From Lentzea waywayandensis (lineage in GTDB: Bacteria; Actinomycetota; Actinomycetes; Mycobacteriales; Pseudonocardiaceae), in NCBI RefSeq assembly GCF_900115955.1, contig NZ_FOYL01000002.1, positions 496,001 to 560,000 of the forward strand: a DNA stretch of 64,000 nt, read 5' to 3'. Under the pieces are notes generated by a model, which did no database searches, was not told the DNA's origin, and saw only the letters and a list, made by a program, of their open reading frames with translations. This document shows, piece by piece, positions 36,814-45,204 of this stretch (position 1 is its first letter; the number at the start of each line of letters is the position of its first letter). Position numbers and translations under genes: made by a program.

Positions 36814-36888
36814 CCCAGAGCCCCTCTCCTGGCCGTACCCGGCACCACTTGACCACACATGGCCGCGACCGGCACGGCGTGACGGCGG

Positions 36889-37503
36889 TCAGGCCAGCGC
36901 GGCGATGACCTGATCGGAGCTGACCGGGAGCGAGAACATCGGGTAGTCGAACGTGATCGCGTTGTCGTGCTCGGCGACCGACGTGGCCGCGACGCAGTCG
37001 GTCAGCGTGATGACGCGGTAGCCGTTCTCGTAGCCGGTGCGCATGGTGGACTCGACGCAGCAGTTGGTGAGGAACCCGCCCAGCACGATCGTCGTGATGC
37101 CCTTGCTGCGCAGGATGAAGTCGAGGTTGGTGCTGGCGAACGTGTCCAGGCCGCGCTTGCCCTCCACCACGATGTCACCGGGCTGCGGCGCGAGCTGGTC
37201 GGTGATCGCGGCGCCCCAGCTGTCCTTGACGAACGCGTTGCCGTCCACGACGCCCTTGAGGATGCCGTACGGGTGCGCGGAGATCTCGTGATAGCCCTGA
37301 GCGAACGTGATGGGCGCGTGCATGATCGTCGCCCCGGCGGCGCGGGCCGCCGAGACGACCGCGATGGTCCTGTCGAGCATTCCGGTCTTGTCCATCACCT
37401 CGGACACCGCGCCGTGCAGCACGCCGCCCTCGCTGGTGAAGTCGTTCTGGTACTCGATCAGGACCACCGCGGTCGTCTTGGGGTCCAGCGTCAGTTCGCT
37501 CAT
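36889..37503 (-). CDS. Cysteine hydrolase (isochorismatase family)
   Basis: 204 residues. Catalytic triad of the cysteine-hydrolase family: D21 (EYQNDF), K116 (VEGKRGLDTF) and C149 (TNCCVEST). Hydrolyses an amide or enol-ether; the substrate is not clear. ATG at 37503. It follows the formate dehydrogenase gene by 52 bases, the likely co-transcribed partner. Confidence 0.85.
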   Translation of the reverse strand: MSELTLDPKTTAVVLIEYQNDFTSEGGVLHGAVSEVMDKTGMLDRTIAVVSAARAAGATIMHAPITFAQGYHEISAHPYGILKGVVDGNAFVKDSWGAAITDQLAPQPGDIVVEGKRGLDTFASTNLDFILRSKGITTIVLGGFLTNCCVESTMRTGYENGYRVITLTDCVAATSVAEHDNAITFDYPMFSLPVSSDQVIAALA

Positions 37504-37555
37504 GGACTCATCCAACGTTCGCCACGAACCCCGGAGCAATCACCAGCCCGGGTGA

Positions 37556-38716
37556 TCAGCTGTTCGTGGAGTACGAGTGCGCGCCCGTGCCTGCGAGCTT
37601 GCCGGCCTCCACGATCAGGTACTCGTCGCGGATCGGCGTGCCCGCGAAGAACGACTCCAGGATCTCCCTGGTGCCGGCCGCGTACCGGGCCTGCGCGGAC
37701 AGCGAACTGCCGGAGATGTGCGGAGTCATGCCGTGGTGGGGCATCGTCCGCCACGGGTGGTCGGCGGGCGCGGGCTGCGGGAACCACACGTCACCGGCGT
37801 ACCCCGCGAGCTGTCCGCTCTCCAGGGCGCGCACGACGGCGTCGCGGTCGGCGATGCGGGCGCGGGCGGTGTTGATCAGGTAGGTGCCGCGCTTCATCGT
37901 CGCGATCAGGTCGTCGTCGAACAGCCCCTCGGTCTCGGGGTGCAGCGGCGCGTTGATCGTCACGACGTCGCAGTGCGGCACCATGTCCGCCGTGGTCTCG
38001 TGGAACGTCAGGCCGAGCTCGCGCTCGACGCTCTCGGGAAGGCGGTGGCGGTCGGTGTAGTGCAGGTGCATGTCGAACGGTGCCAGGCGCTTGAGCACCG
38101 CGAGGCCGATGCGTCCGGCCGCGACCGTGCCGACGTGCATGCCCTCGACGTCGTAGGAACGGGCCACGGCGTCGGCGATGTTCCAGCCGCCGTCCAGCAC
38201 GATCTGGTGCGAGGGAACGAAGTTGCGCACCAGGTTCAGGATCGACATCACGACGTGCTCGGCGACGCTGATGCTGTTGCAGTACGTCACTTCCGCCACC
38301 GTGACGCCGTGCTCGATCGCCGCGTCCAGGTCGACGTGGTCCGAGCCGATGCCCGCCGTCAGCGCGAGCTTCAGCTTCGGCGCGCGGGCGAACCGTTCCT
38401 TCGTGAGGTAGGCGGGCCAGAACGGCTGGGAGATCACGACGTCCGCGTCCGCCAGCTCGCGGTCGAACGCCGAGCCGGGGCCTTCCTTGTCGGACGTGAC
38501 GACGAGCGTGTGGCCCTGGCTCTCCAGGTACCGGCGCAGGCCGAGCTCACCGGAGACGCTGCCGAGCAGGTGGCCCGGCGTGAAGTCGACGGCGGACGGC
38601 GCCGGCAGCGTCTGGCCGCCCGGATAGCCGTCGAGGTGCGGCAGGTCGTTCCGCGCGTAGGTGGACGGATAGCCGTTGACCGGGTCGTCGTAGAGCACGC
38701 ACAGGACCTTCGCCAT
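37556..38716 (-). CDS. fdh: NAD-dependent formate dehydrogenase
   Basis: 386 residues. Very close in pattern to the metal-free D-2-hydroxyacid-dehydrogenase-type enzymes of Pseudomonas sp. 101 and Mycobacterium vaccae: MAKVLCVLYDDPVNGYP, YPGGQTLP, AGIGSDHVDL, TYCNSISVAEHV, GTVAAGRIGLAVL, YTDRHRLPESVE, FPQPAPADHPWR and MTPHISGSSLSAQARYA. The Asn, Arg (NTARAR), Gln and His of the active site are present, and the aspartate in YTDRH argues for NAD over NADP. Oxidises formate to CO2. It needs no molybdenum, although modABC lies directly upstream. ATG with GGGAGA upstream. Confidence 0.93.
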   Translation of the reverse strand: MAKVLCVLYDDPVNGYPSTYARNDLPHLDGYPGGQTLPAPSAVDFTPGHLLGSVSGELGLRRYLESQGHTLVVTSDKEGPGSAFDRELADADVVISQPFWPAYLTKERFARAPKLKLALTAGIGSDHVDLDAAIEHGVTVAEVTYCNSISVAEHVVMSILNLVRNFVPSHQIVLDGGWNIADAVARSYDVEGMHVGTVAAGRIGLAVLKRLAPFDMHLHYTDRHRLPESVERELGLTFHETTADMVPHCDVVTINAPLHPETEGLFDDDLIATMKRGTYLINTARARIADRDAVVRALESGQLAGYAGDVWFPQPAPADHPWRTMPHHGMTPHISGSSLSAQARYAAGTREILESFFAGTPIRDEYLIVEAGKLAGTGAHSYSTNS

Positions 38717-38795
38717 TGCGGGTCTCCCGTTCGGAAGTCGTTGTGGTGCCTCGACCTTCCTCCCGGGATCGGCGCGGTGTCCAAGCGAACGTTCC

Positions 38796-38830
38796 TATCG
38801 CCCGATAGCCGCCGGCTATCAGGCCGGATA
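38796..38830. promoter_or_regulatory. GATA/TATC palindrome cluster between modC and fdh
   Basis: A run of short inverted repeats: TATCGCCCGATA at 38796-38807 and GATAGCCGCCGGCTATC at 38804-38820 (7-bp arms, 3-base loop), followed by another GGATAG at 38826-38831. The second overlaps the modC stop codon. It may be an operator for fdh, a hairpin ending the mod transcript, or both; I cannot decide. Confidence 0.4.
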
Positions 38831-39865
38831 GACGTGGGTCTCGGTCGCCTTCACCGCCGCCCACAACTCGTCGCCGGGACGCAGCCGCAGGTCGGCGAGC
38901 GTGGCCGTGGTGATGTCCGCGAGCACGTTCGGCGCGCCGTCCAGCCGGACTCGGGTCGTGTGCGCGTGCTGTTCGATCGCGGCGACGGTGACCGGCCAGA
39001 CGTTGCGCGGACTGCCTTCCGGCTTCGCGGCGTGCAGACTCACGGCGTTGGGCGGGAACACGACGTGCGCCGGACCGTTGACAGGCCTGGGAATCGTGAG
39101 ACGGCCGCCGCCGTCCAGGTCGACGTCCGTGCCCGATGCCTTGCCGCGGTAGAAGTTCAGGCCGACGAGGTTGGCGACGTAGTCGGTGCGCGGCTGACGG
39201 GCCACCTCGGCGGGTGGGCCGGACTGCACGGCACGGCCGCCTTCCAGGATCACCAGCCGGTCCGCGAGGACCATGGCGTCCAACGGATCGTGCGTCACCA
39301 ACAGCGTGTGGCCGCCGAAGTCCGCGAGGTGCCGGCCCAGTTCCGAACGGACCTGAAGGCGGGTGCTCGCGTCCAGTGCGGCGAGCGGTTCGTCGAGCAG
39401 GAGCAGACTCGGGCCGGTGGCCAAAGCCCGTGCCAGCGCGACCCGCTGGGCCTGACCTCCCGACAGGGAACGGGGTTTGGCCTGCGCGTATCCGTTCAGC
39501 CCAACCCGGTCGAGCCAGCGCGCCGCCTCGGCTCGTGCCTCGGCCCGGCGCGTGCCACGGGCCCTGAGTCCGAACGCGACGTTCTCCAGGGCGGACATGT
39601 GCGCGAAGAGCAGGTAGTCCTGGAACACCACGCCGATCGGCCGTTTCTCGGCGGGCACGAACGCGTCCGTGCCGTCCCAAGTGGACTCTCCGACGGTGAT
39701 GTGCCCGGAGTTCAAGGGAAGCAGCCCAGCGAGGGCGCGCAGCGCCGTGGACTTGCCCGCGCCGTTCGGGCCGAGCAGTGCGACGATCTCGCCCGGCGCG
39801 ATGGTCACGTCGAGGTCGAGGGAGAAGGTGCCGCGCGTGACGCGCAGTTCCGCGTTCAGGGTCAC
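38819..39865 (-). CDS. modC: Molybdate ABC transporter ATP-binding protein ModC
   Basis: 348 residues. ATPase domain: Walker A GPNGAGKST, signature LSGGQAQR, Walker B LLLLDEPLAALD, H-loop VTHD. Residues about 215-348 hold the TOBE/Mop-type oxyanion-sensing domain. GTG at 39865 overlaps the modB stop in a GTGA. Energises molybdate or tungstate uptake with ModB. Confidence 0.92.
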   Translation of the reverse strand: MTLNAELRVTRGTFSLDLDVTIAPGEIVALLGPNGAGKSTALRALAGLLPLNSGHITVGESTWDGTDAFVPAEKRPIGVVFQDYLLFAHMSALENVAFGLRARGTRRAEARAEAARWLDRVGLNGYAQAKPRSLSGGQAQRVALARALATGPSLLLLDEPLAALDASTRLQVRSELGRHLADFGGHTLLVTHDPLDAMVLADRLVILEGGRAVQSGPPAEVARQPRTDYVANLVGLNFYRGKASGTDVDLDGGGRLTIPRPVNGPAHVVFPPNAVSLHAAKPEGSPRNVWPVTVAAIEQHAHTTRVRLDGAPNVLADITTATLADLRLRPGDELWAAVKATETHVYPA

Positions 39866-40659
39866 GTCGGCCCGCTGATCCACCGGTCGCGAAGACCGGC
39901 CAGCACTCCGACGGACACCAGCAGCAACACGATGCTCAGCACGATCGCCGCGTCCGGATCCGTTTCCAGGGCGAGGTAGACCGCCAGGGGCATGGTCGTC
40001 GTCTCGCCAGGGAAGTTGCCCGCGAACGTGATCGTCGCACCGAACTCCCCCAGCGCCCGCGCCCAGCACAACACCGCGCCCGCCACCACGCCCGGCAGCA
40101 CCGACGGCAACGTCACCCGCCGGAACGTCAGCCACTTCGAGGCACCCAGCGTCGCCGCCGCCTCTTCATAACGCGGATCGGCGGCCCGCAGCGCGCCCTC
40201 CACCGAGATCACCAGGAACGGCATCGCCACGAACGCCTCGGCGACGACGACACCGGCCGTGGTGAACGGCAACGAGATGCCGAACCACGCGTCGAGGTGC
40301 TCACCGATCAGTCCGCGCCGGCCGAGCACGAGCAGCAACGCGACACCGCCGACGACCGGCGGCAGGACGAGCGGCACGGTGACGAGCGCGCGCAGGAACC
40401 CACGTCCCGGCAAACCGGAGCGCGCCAGCAGCCAGGCGAGCGGGATGCCGAGGAACAGGCACAGCACCGTCGCCAGCGAGGCGCAGATCAGCGACAACCG
40501 CAGCGCCTCGCCGACCTCGGCGCTGAGCAGCGTCGACAGCGAGGTCCACGGCGTCTTGACGAGCAGCCCGGCGAGCGGCACCAGCAGGAACGCCAGCCCG
40601 AGCACGGCGGGCAGGACGAGGACGACGGGCAGCCGTCCCCGCACCCGGTTGCGCGTCAT
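39862..40659 (-). CDS. modB: Molybdate ABC transporter permease ModB
   Basis: 265 residues, about six membrane helices, with the permease EAA loop (ATLGASKWLTFRRVTLPSVL). ATG at 40659 overlaps the modA stop in an ATGA. Forms the inner-membrane channel for oxyanion import. Operon order modA-modB-modC. Confidence 0.92.
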   Translation of the reverse strand: MTRNRVRGRLPVVLVLPAVLGLAFLLVPLAGLLVKTPWTSLSTLLSAEVGEALRLSLICASLATVLCLFLGIPLAWLLARSGLPGRGFLRALVTVPLVLPPVVGGVALLLVLGRRGLIGEHLDAWFGISLPFTTAGVVVAEAFVAMPFLVISVEGALRAADPRYEEAAATLGASKWLTFRRVTLPSVLPGVVAGAVLCWARALGEFGATITFAGNFPGETTTMPLAVYLALETDPDAAIVLSIVLLLVSVGVLAGLRDRWISGPT

Positions 40660-41468
40660 GGGCTGTCGAAGCCCGCCGCGCTCAGCACTGTGCGACCCTT
40701 GTCGGACAGCACGAACTCCACGAACGCCTTGGCCGTGACGGCGTTGGGCGCCTTGGCCAGCGAGGCGATCGGGTAGTCGTTGACCGCCTGCGCCGACTCG
40801 GTGAACTCGATGCCCTCGACCTTGTCGCCCGCGGCCTTCACGTCCGTCTTGTAGACCAGCGCGCCGTCGACCTCGCCGAGCGAGACCTTGGTGAGCACGG
40901 CCTTGACGTCCTGCTCCAGGGTGTCCGGCGCGGGCGTGATCTTGGCGAGCTCGAAGACCTTCTTCGACGCGGCGCCGCACGGCACCTGCTCCGCGCACAG
41001 GGCGATCTTCTTGCCGGCATCGGCGAAGTCCGCGAGTCCGGCGATCTTGCCGGGGTTGCCCTTCGGCACCGCGATCGCGAGCTTGTTCTTCACGAACGTC
41101 CTCGGCGCGTCCGTGATCGTCTTGGTGTCGGTCACCTGCTTCATGTTCGCCGGCGCGGCGCTCGCGAACACGTCGGCCGGGGCGCCCTGGTTGAGCTGCT
41201 GGGCGAGCGCCGAACTGCCGCCGAAGTTGAACTTGACCTTCGTGCCGGGGTTGGCCGCCTCGAAGTCCTTGCCCAGCCGGGTGAACGTCTCCGTCAGCGA
41301 CGCCGCCGCGAACACCGTGACGTCACCGGTGACCTTCGGCGCCTCCGAGCCCGACGCCGGCGCGGCCGCCTGCCCGCCGGAGCCACACCCCGCGAGCACC
41401 AGCGCGGCCGAGGCGACCGCGAGGGTGACCCTGATGGACTTGCTTTTCCGCAGATTCGGCACTGTCAC
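40656..41468 (-). CDS. modA: Molybdate-binding lipoprotein ModA
   Basis: 270 residues. Lipoprotein signal with lipobox cysteine C28 (LVLAGCGSG). TVFAAASLTETFTRLGKDFE and FNFGGSSALAQQL are ModA oxyanion-binding segments. GTG at 41468; a second GTG at 41462 is 6-7 bases after a TAAGAT -10-like box (41469-41474), so a leaderless start there is possible. Divergent from a small Mo-fold protein. Confidence 0.92.
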   Translation of the reverse strand: MTVPNLRKSKSIRVTLAVASAALVLAGCGSGGQAAAPASGSEAPKVTGDVTVFAAASLTETFTRLGKDFEAANPGTKVKFNFGGSSALAQQLNQGAPADVFASAAPANMKQVTDTKTITDAPRTFVKNKLAIAVPKGNPGKIAGLADFADAGKKIALCAEQVPCGAASKKVFELAKITPAPDTLEQDVKAVLTKVSLGEVDGALVYKTDVKAAGDKVEGIEFTESAQAVNDYPIASLAKAPNAVTAKAFVEFVLSDKGRTVLSAAGFDSP

Positions 41469-41550
41469 ATCTTAGATGCCGCTTTCACGGATGCAATCCA
41501 TCAGGTTAAGAGGCTTCTGCGGACCGCGCCTGCGTCGTACCGTGGAGTGC

Positions 41551-42021
41551 GTGACGTCATCGTTTGCAGGCATACCAACGCCGCGCACGCCGCTGTCCGA
41601 GGACCAGGTCCTGGTCACCGGGGACATCGCCGACGACTGGGTCTTCCGCACGTCCCACCTCGACGCCCACGCCCGCGAGCCGGTCAACGTCCAGTACCGG
41701 ACGACCCGCGTCCGCGAGGTCCACCAGGTGCGGGGCGTTCCGCTGCACGAGGTGCTCGCGAAGGTCACGCTGCGCACGTCCGAGGGCAGCAAGATGGACC
41801 GGCTCAGCTTCGTGGTCGTCGCCTCGTCCGCCGACGGCTACCGCGTGCTGCTGTCGTGGGCGGAGGTCGACCCGGAGTTCGGCGCGTGCTCGGCGATGCT
41901 CGCCACCCGCTACAACGGCAGGCAGCTCACCCGGCCGACCCTCGTCACGCCGCAGGACGGGCGGGCAAGCCGTTACGTCCGCGACGTCGCCCGGCTGGAG
42001 ATCACCCGGTTCGGCATCTGA
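41551..42021 (+). CDS. Small sulfite-oxidase-fold (molybdopterin-binding-like) protein
   Basis: 156 residues. VTGDIADDWVFRTSHLDA, a RGVPLHEVL helix, VVASSADGYRVLLSWAE and the closing RYVRDVARLEI match the sulfite-oxidase molybdopterin-binding fold in reduced form. The conserved metal-binding cysteine of catalytic members is not visible; the only cysteine after the start region is in GACSAMLA. It is divergent from modABC, so a molybdenum-cofactor binding or sensing role is an attractive guess. GTG at 41551, 7 bases after a TACCGT box; possibly leaderless. Confidence 0.7.
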   Translation: MTSSFAGIPTPRTPLSEDQVLVTGDIADDWVFRTSHLDAHAREPVNVQYRTTRVREVHQVRGVPLHEVLAKVTLRTSEGSKMDRLSFVVVASSADGYRVLLSWAEVDPEFGACSAMLATRYNGRQLTRPTLVTPQDGRASRYVRDVARLEITRFGI

Positions 42022-42040
42022 CGGCCATAGGGTGGACGGC

Positions 42041-42997
42041 ATGGCGGAACTGCTGACCATCGACGACGTCCGGGCCGCGGCCGAGGTGCTCGACGGACGG
42101 GTGCTGCGCACGCCGACGCTGCCCTCCCCCGGCCTGTCCGCGCTGTTCGGCGTTCCGACGACGGTGAAGCTGGAACTGTTGCAGCGCAGCGGTTCGTTCA
42201 AGACGCGCGGCGCGTTCGCCAAGATCCTCTCGCTGTCCGGCGAGGCACGGGCGGCGGGCGTGGTCGGGGTGAGCGGCGGCAACCACGGGATCGCGCTGGC
42301 CGACGCCGCGCACGAACTAGGCGTGGCCGCGACCGTGGTGATGCCCGCCTCCGCACCCGCCCGCTCGGTCGAGCTCGCGCGCGCGTCCGGCGCGGACGTG
42401 CGGCTGACCGACGGCCTGGCGGCGGCGTTCGCGCTGCTCGACGACCTGGTGACGGCAGGCGCGACGCTCGTGCACCCCTACGACGACCCGATCGTGGTCG
42501 CCGGCCAGGGCACCGTGGGGCTGGAGTTCGCGACCGACGCCCCGGACGTCACCGACGTGCTGGTGAGCATCGGCGGTGGCGGGTTCATCGCGGGTGTCGC
42601 GACGGCGTTCCACGCGCTCGTACCCGGCGTCCGGGTGTGGGGCGTCGAGGTCGAGGGCGCCGACGCGATGCACCAGGCGCTGGCCGCAGGCGGACCCGTC
42701 GAGATCGCGCCGACGTCGATCGTCTCGACCCTCTCGGCACCGCACGTGTCGCAGCTGACCTACGACCACGCCGTCGCGCTGGTCGAGGACGTCCTCGTGG
42801 TGTCCGACGCCGACGCCGTGCGGGGGTCGATCACGCTGGCCGAGACCCAGAAGGTGTGGGCCGAGCCCGCCGCCGGGTGCCTCGTGGCGGCTGCGCGCAC
42901 GGTGTTGGACCGGGTCGGTCCCGGCGCGCGGCTGGGCATCGTGGTGTGTGGCGGGAACACGACCTTCGCGGACGTCGTCCGGTGGTCGCAGGCCTAG
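42041..42997 (+). CDS. PLP-dependent threonine/serine dehydratase-like enzyme
   Basis: 318 residues. PLP lysine in SGSFKTRGAFAK, phosphate-binding SGGNHGIALADAA, and a glycine-rich VSIGGGGFIAGVA. Serine/threonine dehydratase or racemase family (catabolic threonine deaminase-like); no C-terminal ACT domain, so not allosterically controlled like IlvA. ATG at 42041, 19 bases after the previous gene. Confidence 0.85.
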   Translation: MAELLTIDDVRAAAEVLDGRVLRTPTLPSPGLSALFGVPTTVKLELLQRSGSFKTRGAFAKILSLSGEARAAGVVGVSGGNHGIALADAAHELGVAATVVMPASAPARSVELARASGADVRLTDGLAAAFALLDDLVTAGATLVHPYDDPIVVAGQGTVGLEFATDAPDVTDVLVSIGGGGFIAGVATAFHALVPGVRVWGVEVEGADAMHQALAAGGPVEIAPTSIVSTLSAPHVSQLTYDHAVALVEDVLVVSDADAVRGSITLAETQKVWAEPAAGCLVAAARTVLDRVGPGARLGIVVCGGNTTFADVVRWSQA

Positions 42998-43054
42998 CTT
43001 CGCGAAGCAGGTCTCAACGAGGCAAGCTGGAGCCTCCAACCGCGGAGGACGACC

Positions 43055-43763
43055 ATGCGACACGACGATCCGCTGGCGCAGGCTGTTGTCCTCGCCATCC
43101 GCAGCGGCGACCTGGCCACCTTGCGACAGCTGCTGGCCGACGACGCCGACCTGGCCACCGCGCGGATCGTCGATGAGGGCGGGAATGCGCGAACCCTGCT
43201 GCACGTGCTGACGGACTGGCCCGCCCGGTGCCCTCACGGCGCAGAAACCGTTGCCGTGCTTGTTTCCGCAGGCGCCGACGTCAACGCACGGTTCCAGGGT
43301 TCGCACAGCGAGACGCCGCTGCATTGGGCCGCGAGCGCCGATGACGTCGTGGTGCTCGACGCACTTCTCGACGCCGGAGCGGACATAGACGCCGACGGAG
43401 CCGTGATCGGTGGCGGCACTCCCCTGGCCGACGCACGGGCGTTCGCGCAGTGGAAGGCGGCTCATCGACTCGTGGAGCGCGGCGCGACCGTCACGCTGAC
43501 CGACGCCGCCACGCTCGGCCTGTCCGATCGACTTGAGCGTCTTCTCGTTGGTGCAGCTGGGGAAAGACGTCGCCGTGGCGTTCTGGGGCGCGTGCCACGG
43601 TGGTCAACGGGAGTGCGCCGAACGCCTGCTGGCGTCGGGTGCGGACGTGAACTGGCTTCCGCCCTGGGAGCACCTCACACCGCTCGACGCTGCCGTGCGC
43701 AACGGATTCGAGGACGTCGCGGAGTGGTTGCGCAGTCAGGGCGGCAGGCAGGCGACGGGGTGA
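43055..43763 (+). pseudogene. Ankyrin repeat protein, broken by a frameshift
   Basis: The first frame (from ATG 43055) gives ankyrin-type repeats: LLHVLTDWPARCPHGAETVA, LHWAASADDVVVLDALLDAG. The final repeats (AFWGACHGGQRECAERLLAS, TPLDAAVRNGFEDVAEWLRS) are in the next frame. Removing one G from the GGGG at 43559-43562 restores one continuous protein. Either a genuine one-base insertion, a sequencing slip, or, less likely, programmed slippage on that run. No catalytic domain recognised. Confidence 0.72.
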
Positions 43764-43765
43764 CG

Positions 43766-43809
43766 CGTCCCTGTGCGTCCGGTCCAACGACGGCGGACGC
43801 ACAGGGACG
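43766..43809 (+). terminator. Strong hairpin terminator after the ankyrin gene
   Basis: A perfect 16-bp stem, CGTCCCTGTGCGTCCG with CGGACGCACAGGGACG, around a 12-base loop, directly after the ankyrin frame ends at 43763. Confidence 0.82.
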
Positions 43810-43953
43810 TGCGTGGCGCCGTCCCGAGCCGGCTGAACCGCATCTGGCGGATCCGCGCGTTCTACATCCGCACGACACCGCCACAGCGGATCGGTGCGGC
43901 GACTCGATCCACCCGATGGGGTGACCAGCCGGTCCAGGGTTGATCTTCGCGAG

Positions 43954-43980
43954 CAATCCGTTCATCGGACGGCTTCGAAG
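43954..43980 (+). promoter_or_regulatory. SigK-like promoter of the anti-sigma gene
   Basis: -35 CAATCC at 43954-43959, 15-base spacer, -10 TCGAAG at 43975-43980, then 7 bases to the GTG start at 43988. The same layout occurs upstream of the Mo oxidoreductase and, with a longer leader, the fasciclin gene. It resembles the mycobacterial SigK pattern (CCATCC and CCGAAT as I recall it). Confidence 0.62.
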
Positions 43981-43987
43981 TAGAACC

Positions 43988-44719
43988 GTGAAACCGGGAC
44001 GAACGCGTGCGATCAACCCGCACCTGCTGACCGGTGCCCACGTACTCGGCGCGCTCCCCGGCGCCGAGCGAGTCGAGTTCGAAGCACACCTGGGCGCGTG
44101 CCAGGACTGTGCGGACGAGGTGGCCGAACTGAGCGAGACCGCGGCGAAGCTCGGCAACGCTGTCAGCCAAGTCGTTCCGAGCGCCCTGCGCCCACGGCTG
44201 CTGAACGCGGCCCGGCACGTGCGGCAGGTTCCGCCGGACTCCGAGATCCGGGCGGTTTTCTCGCGGCGACAAGGCTTCCGGCACGCCGCCGCGCTCATCT
44301 CGGCCGCTTGCGTGGCCGCCGCGGCGGTGGCCGGTGTGCACGGGGCGCTGACCACGTCGAGGATCGCCCCCGTCGTCGTCTCTCCGCGCACGCAGACAGG
44401 CGATCTCCTGGCGGCACCGGATCTGCGGCTCGTCACGGCGGGAGAGTCCGCGGGTACCGCCGCCATGTCACGCAGCCGCGACGAGATGCTCTTCCTGGCG
44501 GACGACCTGCGCACGTTGCCCCGCGACCGCGTCTATCAGCTGTGGCTGCTGGACGGCCACGGCCCACGATCCGCGGGAACCCTGCGACCGGCGGGCACGG
44601 CGATGTCGCTGCACGTGACCGGGATCGCAGGAGTCGGCGAAGCCCTTCTCACGGTCGAGCCTCTGGGCGGGTCACCGAGTCCAACGAGCGCGCCGGTCCT
44701 CACCCTCGACCTTCGCTGA
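43988..44719 (+). CDS. RskA-like membrane anti-sigma factor
   Basis: 243 residues. Zinc anti-sigma motif H34-x3-C38-x2-C41 (EAHLGACQDCADEV), one membrane helix near residues 99-119, then an extracytoplasmic RskA domain with VYQLWLLDGHGPRSAGTLRP and LLTVEPLGGSP. In mycobacteria RskA holds SigK inactive and lies beside sigK. Here the upstream neighbour is an ankyrin gene, so the sigma partner must be elsewhere. GTG at 43988 is probably leaderless from the SigK-like promoter, suggesting autoregulation. Confidence 0.82.
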   Translation: MKPGRTRAINPHLLTGAHVLGALPGAERVEFEAHLGACQDCADEVAELSETAAKLGNAVSQVVPSALRPRLLNAARHVRQVPPDSEIRAVFSRRQGFRHAAALISAACVAAAAVAGVHGALTTSRIAPVVVSPRTQTGDLLAAPDLRLVTAGESAGTAAMSRSRDEMLFLADDLRTLPRDRVYQLWLLDGHGPRSAGTLRPAGTAMSLHVTGIAGVGEALLTVEPLGGSPSPTSAPVLTLDLR

Positions 44720-44763
44720 GGCGGACGCCAATCCGGTTCGACCGGCACACCGAATCCCTGGTC

Positions 44764-45150
44764 GTGACCGATCACATCCTCGTCATCGGATACGGCGACA
44801 CCGGGCGCTGTGCCGTCAACGCGGTGCTGGCTGCCCAGCCGGACGCCCGGCTGACCGTGCTGGACATCGACCTGTTCGCGGTCGTCGAGGCGATGGCCAA
44901 CGGCGCCAGCGCGATCCTCGGCGACGGCCGGGACAGATGCGCACTGGACGAAGCGGCGATCGACGCCGCCGACCGTGTCATCGTCGCGGTGCCGGACGAC
45001 CTCGCGGCCTTCCTGATCACGCGAGCCGTACGGCCGTACAACCCCGACGCCGTGATCGTCGTCGTCATTCGCGAAGCGGAGAACCACGCGCTGTTCCTGT
45101 CCTCCGACGCGACGTCCGTCCACATCAGACATCCGGACGAACTGACATGA
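44764..45150 (+). CDS. TrkA-N (RCK) NAD-binding domain protein
   Basis: 128 residues, a single Rossmann domain: GYGDTGRCAV at residues 9-18, VLDIDLFAVVEAM and ILGDGRD...L, as in potassium-channel regulators. No channel helices and no TrkA-C domain, so it cannot be a full K+ channel subunit. GTG at 44764, 44 bases after the anti-sigma gene; no clear ribosome binding site, likely co-transcribed. Confidence 0.72.
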   Translation: MTDHILVIGYGDTGRCAVNAVLAAQPDARLTVLDIDLFAVVEAMANGASAILGDGRDRCALDEAAIDAADRVIVAVPDDLAAFLITRAVRPYNPDAVIVVVIREAENHALFLSSDATSVHIRHPDELT

Positions 45151-45152
45151 GA

Positions 45153-45185
45153 AACTCCGGGAACAGCATCGCTGTTCCCGGAGTT
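45153..45185. terminator. Bidirectional hairpin terminator
   Basis: A perfect 15-bp stem, AACTCCGGGAACAGC with GCTGTTCCCGGAGTT, 3-base loop ATC. It sits between the ends of the TrkA-N gene (plus strand) and the fasciclin gene (minus strand) and can serve both. Confidence 0.85.
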
Positions 45186-45204
45186 CGTCGTGCTGTCGAG
45201 CTGC

